The translations under genes and the position numbers were made by a program. The notes below the pieces were generated by a model that saw only the letters and a list, made by a program, of their open reading frames with translations, was not told the DNA's origin and made no database searches. Shown here piece by piece: positions 36,701 through 46,439 of a DNA stretch of 64,000 nucleotides (position 1 is its first letter; each line of letters starts with the position of its first letter). The stretch covers positions 564,218 through 628,217 of the forward strand of contig NW_017802647.1 in NCBI RefSeq assembly GCF_001625305.1, read 5' to 3'. The DNA is from Branchiostoma belcheri (taxonomy: Eukaryota; Chordata; Leptocardii; Amphioxiformes; Branchiostomatidae).

Positions 36701-39700
36701 ATTATACCGGACGCTGTGGAAGGAAAACATTTCCAACACGGTTCCAACCGCACCAAGGCACGATTTTCAACCGGCTGTTTTTGTAAGTTAGAATGGGGAG
36801 GGAGGCCGGGGGCGTTTCTAAGTACTTAGACTACGTTTCTAAGTACTTAGACTAAGTTAGAGTAGTTTTTTCGTGTTTATAAATTATGTTGTGGACAGAG
36901 TCCGACGGACTGTTGTTGGTTTCTTGTAACCCCAAAACGTACTGCTCCATTGGTTTTGGAGTGGCGGACAGACGTATATTTTCCGACATAAATTCCCAAC
37001 TATTTTCCACTGACACAGTTTCTCCAAATTGTTACATAACTGTTTGGCGCGATCACTAGCTAATCTTACCCATTGCATTCTAAAGTTGCAGCTTCTGCTG
37101 ACCCAAACTTTTTACACTTTTCGTAGCCCACATTTTGTTGCTTATGCATAGAGCTCATTGTAATTCATTCATTAATGTGCACAGATTGTCTCACCTTTCC
37201 TTGGCTTTTCTTATTCATTTCCACCCTGCTCTTTCTCACTTCTCAAATTGTTGTGAACTACCGGTATCCTACCTTCCCCAAATGTATCATCCTATATGCT
37301 GTCTGTTGCATTGTTATGAATATGATATGACATGTTTTGCCTTGCGCATAATTAGAATGTGGAGGGGAGTGTTTCTACTTTTACTCTAAGTTTAGTAACG
37401 GTTAGGTTTTTTCGTCTGAATTGTTGTGGTCAAACTGTGAATGGGGCTGCCTCTCCACCGAAAGTTCCCCAGGGCCAAACAGTTATGTAACAATTTGGAG
37501 AAACTGTGTCAGTGGAAAATAGTTGGGAATTTATGTCGGAAAATATACGTCTGTCCGCCACTCAAAACAAATACAAGTAGTTCCAAAACCAATGGAGCAG
37601 TAAGTTTTGGGGTTACAACAAACCAACAACAGTCCGTCGGACTCTGTCCACAACATAATTTATAAACACGAAAAAACTACTCTAACTTAGTCTAAGTACT
37701 TAGAAACGTAGTCTAAGTACTTAGAAACGCCCCCGGCCCCCCTCCCCATTCTAACTTACAAAAACAGCCGGTTGAAAATCGTGCCTTGGTGCGGTTGGAA
37801 CCGTGTTGGAAATGTTTTCCTTCCACAGCGTCCGGTATAATATAAATTACGTTCTGGGCACGGCGGGACTGCAGCGAATAACAGCGTATTCGTGTTTGTA
37901 TTTGACTGCCCTGGGAAAGAGACCGTGCTCCGCGCAAAGCATACTGGGAAGAGCCAACCATAGTATCCTGGGGACGAGTCGATGAACGATGAAAATTTGA
38001 GTTTGAAGGGTGAAAAAAAGTTTTGAACGATGAAAATTTGAGTTTTGAAGGGTGAAAATTTGAGTTTTGAACGATGAAAATTGGGTTTTGAAGGGTGAAA
38101 ATTTGAGTTTTGAAGGGTGAAAATTTGAGTTTTGAACGATGAAAATTTGAGTTTTGAAGAGTGAAAAAAAGTTTTGAACGATGAAAATTGGGTTTTGAAG
38201 GGTGAAAATTAATTTTGAACGATGAAAAATTAAGTTTTGAAGGGTGAAAATTGGGTTTTGAACGGTGAAAACTAAGTTTTGAAGGGTGAAAAATTAAGTT
38301 TTGAACGATGAAAATTTGAGTTTTGAACGATGAAAATTTGAGTTTTGAAGGGTGAAAATTGGGTTTTGAAGGGTGAAAATGGGTTTTGAACGGTGAAAAC
38401 TGACCCGATGAAGCCTTGTTGAAATTGTACCTTTGGTCTTTCGTATGTTACAGAGCCACACATGACCTCCCCTGCCCCTGTTGCTAGGGTAAGGAGTTAG
38501 CCTCCTTTGCAGGCTTTTCTAGGGGCGCACATTTTGTTTTCTATGAGTGTGACTGCTTCTTTTGGGAAAGCTAATTGAACCTTGAGGGAGGGCTGTATCA
38601 GGGCATAGCTGTATCGGCCAATATCCCCTGAAAAGAAACCACTACACGTTTTGAAATGACCGCAGGCTGCTAGAAAAGCCTGCACAGGAGGCTAGGAGGG
38701 AGTAAGTTTAGGGAACAGCAGGGCTAAAGTAGAACCATGCCTAATGAGATTATCTCCTGTTGTCACAGTAAATGGATTGTTTTTGTAGCCCAATAGGTTT
38801 AATGGATTTGGTGCACAATTATAACATTTCTCATTGGAGGCACATTTTACAAATGAATTAAGTAAGCATTTTAAGTTGCTTTTGATTAGGGTTAAGATTT
38901 CTCATACAATCTCAAGCATTTTAGGTTTGTAAAATAAATGAGGTTGAGGTGGGAAGGTGGTATTGCCAATTCTTTATAACCTCCCGTTTTCTTTTACTTG
39001 ATTGTTGCATTGAGAAAATGATTATAACTTTTACTATCTTGGAGAATGTGCACAGAGGAATCATTTTGCTTGAGTTATGTATGCAATTCTATATAAACGG
39101 ATAAACTACCCAACTGACGGTTGTAAGCTTTAGTGTTTTCTATACTAAAATGCAACTTTTTGCTTTGCAGGGATTGACTACAAAACTACAACCATCCTTC
39201 TCGATGGGAAGAGAGTCAAGTTGCAGCTCTGGTAAGAAAGAAATCTTTCGTGTTAATAAGAAATGTGCACCAAGTACTGTATGAAAATTAGATGTACATG
39301 TAGGTTACTAGAATCTTGTTGTAAGCAAGAACTCAGTGAAGCTTCAATGTTTGAAATGTGAATCCATGAGTGAAAATTGGCCCAGGAGAAAAAAAAAATA
39401 TACATATCTGTATTGATTTCAAAAGCCCTCATTATAGAAACAAGTAAGATGCAATCAAAATCACGAAACAACAAAATAACAATGTGCCATCCTGCCATAG
39501 CTGCCATTATACCCTCACTTTACATCATCAATAATACATCCGCAAAAAGTGCCCCTGAATTGCTGCCCTGCAATAGTAGCTTCCAGTCGATTTTAACGTC
39601 CCTAATTTATGTGTACTGCAGTGTAGGATCCATGGCTATTTCCTATATACAGTTCCTTATCGGCCGTTCGTTGTGGAATAAATCTAGAAAATGGTCCATC

Positions 39701-42700
39701 CAATTTTGAGCCTCTTCTGAATCATGAAAGACCGATACACTCATCTTCTGTGATGTTTAACCCTCTCCCTGTTACCTAACCCTACTACTAATAAAAATTT
39801 GGTGCCAAACGACATCCTCAACAGGCTCAAGGTTAATTTAAGCAAATTTAAGAGGTAATCAAATTTACGTTGACTTAAAAAAATTGGCTTTGATAATTGA
39901 TCAGAGGTATACTTTAGTAGTTTACATAATTGAGGTTCATACTGTAACACTAGTGTATATATTTCTATATATATGTATTTACATGGATACATTATCAGGT
40001 ATAATGTACAAGTCTGTATTGCTGCCTACTGGTATTTCAAACCCACAGGGGCACTCCAAGGACAAGTCAAGGTCACCTTGGCCTTGCCTGCCTGTGCTAT
40101 AACCACTCATTAAAGAGGAAATCAATCAAATTAATCCTGGTCATGGACAATGAGCCATGCCGGGAAGTCATGCCATGAAATAACATTCTCCAGAGAGGCA
40201 GGGTTCATGATTATATTCTCTGCGGAGTATATCTACCTTTTGTTAACATGTGTGTCCATTTGTATGTAACAACATTGTCCATGGAGGCAGGGTTTGTGAT
40301 TATATCCTCCATGGAGTATATCTACCTTTTGTTGATAGGTGTATCTGTTTGCATACATGCTGTGCTTACTGCAATTTCACAGACATAAATCTTCCCTAAG
40401 GTTTACTTTAGCTGCAAGTGTAGAAACATTCTTCCTTTAGTTGATGTTGTCATTTGATACAGTACTGTCAATACTTATAGGTGTGTTAGTTTCAGGGTAC
40501 TGTATGCAATTGTATGTAATCTGTAATAGCATATACAGACTTGGAAACAAAGACATTCATTTGTTTCAATATTCAAAGAATTTATTTGGATATTCTAAGA
40601 AACGAAATACACAGAAATATAGATCACTTGTAGGGAACTTAGTTAGCCTGTACAACATCTTGCTGATTGAAAATCACATTTTTAGTTCAGAGAGAAAAAA
40701 AAAACAATTGTTTACAATAAACACTTGTTGTTTCAGGGATGCGTCAGGCCAGGGCAGATTTTGCACCATCTTCAGATCCTACTCAAGAGGAGCACAGGTG
40801 AGAGGGAAATAGTTATGTTTAGGATAAGAACAGAAAGGCATGAAAGGAGGATGTTATCCAAATGGTCTATTCCTTAGAGATCAGAATAATGAATAGTTTA
40901 GTAGATAAGATCTTTTTTACCCAGTTATTGTGCTGGTGTTTGAAGTAGCAATACTCAAACTGTTGGTAACACAGTTAGGTTTTATACTACCATCAACCAT
41001 TTTTGATAGCTTTATTTGCAATAACATCTGTACCCCCTCATTACTGTCATGGTACCAGTATATGTGGATTACTACCATCCTTGCAGAGGCACGCCTTCCC
41101 TCCCCCATGTACCATTCCACATTGTAATGACTCTGGGGGGCCGCATCGCACTGAAGTACACCCTCCATTAAGCCACCTGTTCACCCGTGTGTTCATAATG
41201 GCCATCGTAAAACCTACACGTACAGGTAGAATGACACTTGAGCGGTGTTGCTCTGTAATTGCCTTGTTGTCAAGGTTAAGCAAATGGAAGAAGGAAACTG
41301 CCGGGAGGGTTTAGGGCTGCGTTACCGAGATTCGCCGCTGCCCGGATGAAACGTCTCTGACAGCTTAATTGGACAGCGTCTCGGTGACCTTCGTGACTTG
41401 CTATTGAGTCCTGCGCAGTTGTTTTCCCGGTGTGTTACACAGCAGGACAGGCAGATGGCTCATTTGTAGTCTGTGTGCGTGAGTGTTGGCAGGCCTAAGC
41501 TGGGAGTACTGACCGTGGATAGCAGCTGTACAAGGACAGATAACATACAAACAGCCCAGGCCTGGCAGCGGGGATATAGGCTTAGCGACATTAGAAGTCA
41601 CCCAGAGTCACCATAACCATAAGTCTCAAAAGTGTTATGATAATTACCGAGTAGACACAACTTGCAAAACCTTGGTGAAGACAGCATATTTTTCAATATT
41701 TGCCTCCTCAGAGGGACCACAAGTATAAGTCCATGGTGCATTTTCTAAAAGAAAATTGCTTGATCTAGATGCCAGCCCAAAACCTAGGCATCAAAAGGTT
41801 GCATTGTGGTTAAGTTTAGGTTTGTCACAAACTGTTTGGGCATGAGAAGTACCTGTTTTTCCACCATGCAGATGACTTGTCCAGAATATGAAATAACAGC
41901 ATTAGTTCAGCACCAGGGACAGGAACAACCTTGTACTGACTTTGATACTAGAACTATACAGACAAGATAAATCTGATTTCAAATAAATGATTGTATGTAG
42001 CCATTGTTCCAATTGCACTGTAAGATGTTGCTAAATGTACATGTATCTATTTAGGGCGCAAAATTGGAGCTGTGCAGGTACTTCTGATGTCTACCTTCAC
42101 CTAACCTGTACTGGTCCATGTACTGGGTTATACAAGTAGATGTAAATTTTCATTTGTGCATTGGCAGTTACCACTTACATTTGAATGAAGTGTAAAAGAA
42201 ATAATGTTCTTTGAACAACTGTTAGTAGTGTTAGTGCGATCCATACTTCCTAAATTGTAACTGGTGTAGGTAAAATTTGTCAGCTGAAGGTTAATTCAAT
42301 GTGCACCATTGTGAAGTAAATTTCAAGCACTGCTATTATTCCTGAAAAGAAAGTAGCAAACCCAGTATGCTGGTGCAGTCTGCCCGTTATACAGTGCTGT
42401 TGCCACATGTTTTATGGCTGCGACAGTGCCCAGTGCCACCTGTAAGTATGGATCTAAAGGCTGGGCAGTATGACAGACAGTCTGACTGCTTTACGAGCAG
42501 GGGAAGTGTAGGATTGATGGTTGTGGGATCAGAGACTCCCGCCGGCTCCATTGTGGGGAAACTGCTTACAGGGTGGATTCTGTGGGTAATGGCCTTGTAC
42601 TTATGAGTTACCGCTGTGGCACGCAAAGAATAGAAGCAGAATAATTCTCACAAGTCACTTAACTTCCAGCTGCAGTGTAGCAAGAAGTTTTTTCATGGTC

Positions 42701-45700
42701 AAGTGGAATCGCTCTAGCTGCATAAAATGATAAGGCTAGAAACTAGGATATTGGATCCGTAAATAATTTCATCAGGTTGGTAAACGAATGAGTAGCAAAG
42801 TTCTTGGATCACAACCATTTATTTTTCATGAGCCGACATCATCTTCGTCAGGGCAATTCTGACTGGTTTGCTGTGCACTGACACTAGATGTTACTTGGTG
42901 CATGGTGCACTAAAGGTGTTACATGGTTCACAGTGCACTGTTACTTGGTTCACAGTGCACTATTTGAGCTAGTTTTTACTGTCAACAATGAATTTCCGAC
43001 ACGGATATTGGATATTTTGACATCTTGTTTCATATTGTTATATACTCAGCCAAATCATCCTAACAAATTACTGGATTTTGCTGGATTGATTAAGACTGTA
43101 AAATGTATATAGAAAAGTCACCCTTCCTGAGTGCTGCCAGATGACATCTCCTGACCTCTATTATGGACCTCCCATTGCATCCCCAGTGATTGTCAATCCA
43201 TGATGGCCATTGAACATCCCCAGTAATACATGCACCCTCACGACAGCACAATTTGGAACACGTCCAAGAGTTGATCAACGACAAAATCTGTTCAAAAACA
43301 TATCACCACCCATCAACTTCAATCAGTTAAACTACATGTAAAAACCCAAACTGTTTTAGCTTGATAGACAATCCCAGTCTAAAGAGCATATATAGTCAGT
43401 AAGTAAGGGGAACCTTTCTGAAAATTAATTGGCCAGTAGGAGAACAGAAATGGTTTTCCCCTAGAGAAATTTTATGTTTTCTGGCTAACCTTTGAAGCTG
43501 GGACAAACCTCGTAGCTTCCTGTAGTCTATCAGCTAAGCTTTTGACTCAACAATGTTACATTATGTCCTTGGGTGTGTTGTCCTTTGAGATCTCATCATG
43601 AAGAAAGTCATTGACATGACTACTAGCAAAATTCAATCTGGTGGATCTGTGAAGCATCTCCAAATTTTCCCCACCATGCACAACATGAATAGGAATGCTT
43701 CCAATGTTTGAGCAGATTCAGTCAGGAGCCCTTCTGCCCAAAGGCATCAGCAGCAATGTTCACAATGTCATGTGTTTTTAGGAGATTGAAACATACATGT
43801 AGACTGAAGAGTGGCAAGGGCAGCTGGCAATTTCAAAGGAGGGTGGAAAAATCCACTCAAGGCGAGTCAAGTGTAATTGATATCACTTGGCAGAAGCAAG
43901 CAATTTGTCCGTGAACTTCATGCTATTACATGTAAAGATCGCCTGCAGGCAATGATATTTGAGAGCAATGGTGCACAACATTGGAGAGGATTGATTTTCT
44001 TGAGCAGCTAGGACAGATAGCCTCAAGTGTGAGGTGGATTTCAGGGGTTCTTAAAGGCATATAATGCAGTTTTAGGGCTTGGAAACCTGATTTTTCAACG
44101 TCAATATTCTAGTCACTTATCTACATACTGAGTTGAAACCACACTATCCCAATGTATATTGACCCTCATGGAGCAAAAAGACCCAAAATTCTGACAGAAA
44201 ATGGTTACTGGAAGGGAGCCAGGCTGATTTTTAGGGTACCACCCATAAGAAAGGACTCATCTTGGGGCTTGTTTCTGCAGTTTTAAATACGCTTAAGTAT
44301 GAAATACTGATTGAAATGTGCTAATGGGAAGTAGTATGTGTCAACATCATAAAGATTGCCAGATTCAAAATATTTCCAGTTTTGCTGCTCTGAAATCGCA
44401 TTGGCCCCTGATACATGGAGCACACCAATGTTCTAAGGGTCTCCTTGTAAGATAATGTAAAACAACACTAATGTTTGAGTAACATATACAGGATACAGAT
44501 GTACAAAATGATTGTAACTTGAGCGTTAGCCATGTGCCTGCCAAGCAAATGTGTTACACAGAATTGCAAGTGGATCAAAAGATAAATGTAAACACAGTGT
44601 TATGCGTACACTCGTATTTACATAGCAACCCGGGAACTGGGATATAAGCACTATAAAATGCATTAGGCCTGAGAAGGCAAACTCCTTGATTTATTTCAGC
44701 TGGCAGGTACAGTAAAAATAATCCTGTCCATAAAGATGTAGAGCTTTATTCAGTCTACTTAACTGCCAGTAACCTTTTTTTATTGTATATTGAAGTTTTA
44801 TGTGGGGGTTAAAATAAAGCAGCTTTCAGTTCAAGCTGAGTTGGGTTTTGCTTTGAGTTGCAGCAAAAATACCACAAGGAAAAATAATAGACAAAGAAAA
44901 TGAAGTATCAAATGTGTTAAAATTTCATGTTTCAGATATGATACATTGTTTTGCCTGTAGCAAATCCAACATCGTACAATCACACAACATGCATTACCAT
45001 TACCATAAAGATTACCAGTGATTGCCGTACATTACCAAGTGCTTTACTTCCATTGAATTCTACTGTATTTTGTAGTCTTTGAAAAGTCACAAGAATGCCA
45101 ATGTTTATGTGGTAATTTCAAGCCAATAATCACGATGCAATGCCTTTTCTTGTGTTCCAGGGTATCCTGGTGGTGTATGACATCACCAATAAATGGTCAT
45201 TTGACGGCATTGACAGATGGTTGAAGGAAGTAGAGGAGGTAAGTGTGCTACTCTGTCTGTTGTCAACATCTGGCTAATGGTAATGGATGGGTACAAAGTG
45301 TTAACTTTGCATAAAACAGATGAAGCACCTGTTGACATGGTTATCCAGATCCTAAAGAATGTACCAGTAGCCAAGAACCTGGTCCCTTCTTTATTGGTAA
45401 AGTCTATACAGTCTATTAACTGGTAGTATTAGACCACCTAGCATTTTTTACGTGAAGTGCAGTCTCAGGATGTTTTCAGCTCTTACAATGTCAAGACACT
45501 TTGTTTATTACAATTTTCTAACACATTGCAGTTTGGTTATCTTGACTACTGCAGCAAGATTTCTGATTGAGCCACTGCCTTTGTTTCTATCCCAGCATGC
45601 ACCAGGAGTACCCAAGATCCTCGTGGGCAACCGGCTCCATCTTGCGTTCAAGCGTCAGGTGAGCATCCCGGCCGCCGAGCAGTACGCCATGAAGAACGAC

Positions 45701-46439
45701 ATGGCGTTCTTTGAAGTCAGCCCGCTCTGCGACTTCAACATCACAGAGTCCTTCCTAGAACTGTCCAGAATAGCCCTGAAGAGACACGGCATCGACAGAT
45801 TTCTCAAGTGTAACAAAGGTACGTGGCATTGGAATTAACCATCTCCCTGCTGCCTAACTCCATAACCAATACAGATTTGGTGCCAAATCACCGTGGCCAA
45901 ATGACTACTTTAACAGGAAGAGGGTTAAGTGTTATTGTATGAAGTATCAAAACACCAAATGTAGACAGTAATGTTTGTTGAAAATCTAGCCTCTAGAACT
46001 ATATGTATCGGGCCTATCAGCATTTAGAATTGATCAACATTAAGAAAGTTTTAGTCCATTTTCCCATCAATTGAAGCTTTGATTTCTGAGAAAAATTATG
46101 TGCAACTGGACAATCATGGTGTATTTTGATAATTTTTTTAGGTACAAAATGTTATATTTTAGTAAGTGCAGCTTTCAGTCTTATAATATCCCTTTTCTGC
46201 TGTCCACAGTGTTGAGTCTCCAGGACCTGTGCTCCAGAGTTATTGTCCAGTACACACACCCGCACCACATCGAGAAGCTTCCCCTGCCCACATCTCTACG
46301 TTCCAGACTTCGATCATTCTCCAACACCAGTATGTGTGCCCACCCCATGCCCTCCCCCTACCCCAGCAAGAGGACGAAAATCATCCGCCCTGACTCCCCC
46401 TCACATGCCAGCGTTAGGAAAAGCTGCTGCATTTCCTAG
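27636..46439 (+). CDS. RAB40: Rab40-family GTPase with SOCS box, whole gene span
   Basis: Rab-like small GTPase that serves as substrate-recognition subunit of CUL5-type ubiquitin ligases through its SOCS box. Six coding exons: 27636-27774, 39171-39231, 40737-40797, 45161-45238, 45596-45818, 46210-46439. All splice sites are GT-AG, phases agree, and the protein is 263 residues (human RAB40C 281). It shows P-loop GDSDVGKQ (20-27), switch II region WDASGQGRF (67-75), GNRLHL in place of the usual NKxD, SOCS box from about residue 188 (LSLQDLCSR ... EKLPLPTSL), and C-terminal KSCCIS, a prenylation-type end. The residue after the P-loop Lys, normally Ser/Thr, is Gln here (Gly in human RAB40C). A single copy in this lineage would be ancestral to vertebrate RAB40A/B/C; paralogue-level naming is not possible. 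Confidence 0.97.
29614..29976. mobile_element. Harbinger-like MITE, copy 2 (363 bp)
   Basis: Same terminal inverted repeats as 19137-19512 with a few substitutions (GGCCACAGCAATTTAATTTG). Flanked by a TTA duplication (29611-29613 and 29977-29979). Confidence 0.85.
30803..31130. mobile_element. GTGCACCC-rich hAT-like element, copy 2 (328 bp)
   Basis: Ends are inverted (TGGGCTTGAAAT ... ATTTCGAGCCCTG). It is flanked by TACTGC at 30797-30802 and 31131-31136. Inverted relative to the copy at 25049-25374. Confidence 0.7.
32724..32914. repeat. GGAT tetranucleotide array
   Basis: About 190 bp of GGAT/TGGA repeats with a few GTAGG interruptions. Open frames across it (poly-DGWM or poly-HPSI) are artefacts of the repeat. 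Confidence 0.95.
33239..34118. mobile_element. non-autonomous DNA element with TACCTTCGCCAA ends (880 bp)
   Basis: TACCTTCGCCAA (33239-33250) is matched by its reverse complement TTGGCGAAGGTA (34107-34118). The interior has a GT microsatellite and several near-repeats of AATTTGCATAATTAATGAGG. No coding capacity and no clear target duplication, so the superfamily is uncertain. Confidence 0.6.
34499..34781. other. assembly gap (283 N)
   Basis: Unknown bases in RAB40 intron 1. Long open frames across it are meaningless. Confidence 0.98.
34782..35190. mobile_element. GC-rich hairpin-bearing repeat next to the gap
   Basis: 35001-35070 and 35075-35138 are imperfect inverted arms (for example CGTATTCCGCATCGCCC-type sequence opposite GGGCGATACGGAATAC) that would fold into a hairpin of about 140 bp. 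Its base composition is far more GC-rich than the flanks, which points to a mobile origin. The left part is lost in the gap. Confidence 0.6.
35850..36560 (+). repeat. tandem array in the left foldback arm
   Basis: More than 30 units of about 20 bp, alternating CACCCTTCAAAAC and CATCGTTCAAAAC types separated by TCAAATTTT or CCAATTTT. The mixed unit types suggest repeated expansion and exchange. Confidence 0.92.
37985..38400 (-). repeat. tandem array in the right foldback arm
   Basis: Inverted counterpart of the left array (units GTTTTGAAGGGTG and GTTTTGAACGATG) but about 300 bp shorter, showing that the two arms have changed copy number independently. Confidence 0.9.
39171..39231 (+). CDS. 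RAB40: RAB40 coding exon 2 (residues 47-67)
   Basis: 61 bp, acceptor TTTGCAG, donor CTCTG|GTAAGA. It encodes [20 protein letters not shown], nearly identical to vertebrate RAB40 switch I and interswitch. Confidence 0.95.
39757..39836. mobile_element. TTAA-bounded miniature palindrome, copy 3
   Basis: TTAACCCTCTCCCTG at the left and CAAGGTTAA at the right, with interior TTTGGTGCCAAACGACATCC, in RAB40 intron 2. Confidence 0.6.
40183..40358. repeat. two-copy tandem repeat, unit about 88 bp
   Basis: Two adjacent units share GGCAGGGTT, GTGATTATAT/TGATTATAT and GGAGTATATCTACCTTTTGTT. The second unit also carries a short inverted pair (TCCATGGAGG and CCTCCATGGA). Confidence 0.75.
40737..40797 (+). 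CDS. RAB40: RAB40 coding exon 3 (residues 67-87)
   Basis: 61 bp, acceptor TTTCAG, donor CACAG|GTGAGA, ending in phase 0. It encodes [20 protein letters not shown], the switch II region with the catalytic-type Gln. Confidence 0.96.
42052..42335. repeat. degraded GTGCACCC-type element, copy 3
   Basis: Retains AAAATTGGAGCTGTGCA near the left end and GTGCACCATTGTGAAGTAAATTTCAAGC near the right end, in the same order as the copy at 25049-25374. The interior has diverged. Confidence 0.4.
44041..44470. other. unassigned intronic block in RAB40 intron 3
   Basis: Intron sequence between exons 3 and 4 with no recognised gene or repeat end. The rest of this 4.4-kb intron (40798-45160) also lacks coding signals, apart from the element at 42052-42335 and a CpG-richer block near 41290-41580. 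Confidence 0.3.
45161..45238 (+). CDS. RAB40: RAB40 coding exon 4 (residues 88-113)
   Basis: 78 bp, phase 0 at both ends, acceptor GTTCCAG, donor GAGGAG|GTAAGT. It encodes [20 protein letters not shown], the central beta-strand core of the GTPase fold. Confidence 0.97.
45596..45818 (+). CDS. RAB40: RAB40 coding exon 5 (residues 114-188)
   Basis: 223 bp, acceptor TATCCCAG, donor AACAAAG|GTACGT. It encodes [20 protein letters not shown] and [20 protein letters not shown]. The latter is the Rab40 version of the guanine-base loop (SPLC instead of SAK). Confidence 0.97.
45835..45928. mobile_element. TTAA-bounded miniature palindrome, copy 4 (94 bp)
   Basis: TTAACCATCTCCCTGCTGCC at the left and ACAGGAAGAGGGTTAA at the right. 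It begins only 17 bp after the RAB40 exon 5 donor. Confidence 0.65.
46210..46439 (+). CDS. RAB40: RAB40 coding exon 6, SOCS box and stop (residues 188-263)
   Basis: 230 bp, acceptor CTGTCCACAG, stop TAG at 46437-46439. It encodes the SOCS box ([14 protein letters not shown] ... [17 protein letters not shown]; elongin-BC part then CUL5 box LPLP), a basic Pro/Ser-rich tail ([14 protein letters not shown]) and the CCIS terminus. Confidence 0.97.

Larger units (their letters stand above)
35811..38445. mobile_element. foldback-type element, 2.6 kb
   Basis: Two long inverted arms (35811-37047 and 37474-38445) surround a 426-bp centre. Each arm runs, from the outside, through a short unique end (TACGAAAGACC), a tandem array of CACCCTTCAAAAC-type units, and about 500 bp of unique sequence with a GC-rich part. 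The flanking duplication TGTTAC is perfect (35805-35810 and 38446-38451). Long arms built of subrepeats are the mark of foldback elements (Drosophila FB, sea urchin TU). The left array is longer than the right. No transposase is encoded; open frames in the arrays are repeat artefacts. Confidence 0.88.
27775..39170 (+). other. RAB40 intron 1 (11.4 kb)
   Basis: This intron holds most of the repeats in the gene: a Harbinger-like MITE (29614-29976), a hAT-like element (30803-31130), a GGAT array (32724-32914), an 880-bp TIR element (33239-34118), a gap, a GC-rich hairpin element (34782-35190) and the foldback element (35811-38445). No extra coding exon was recognised. Confidence 0.8.

Noticed and set aside
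36580..36786. A frame ([15 protein letters not shown]) present in both foldback arms
   Set aside because: Duplicated only because the arms are inverted copies; it is short, without domains, and differs by frame-changing substitutions between arms.
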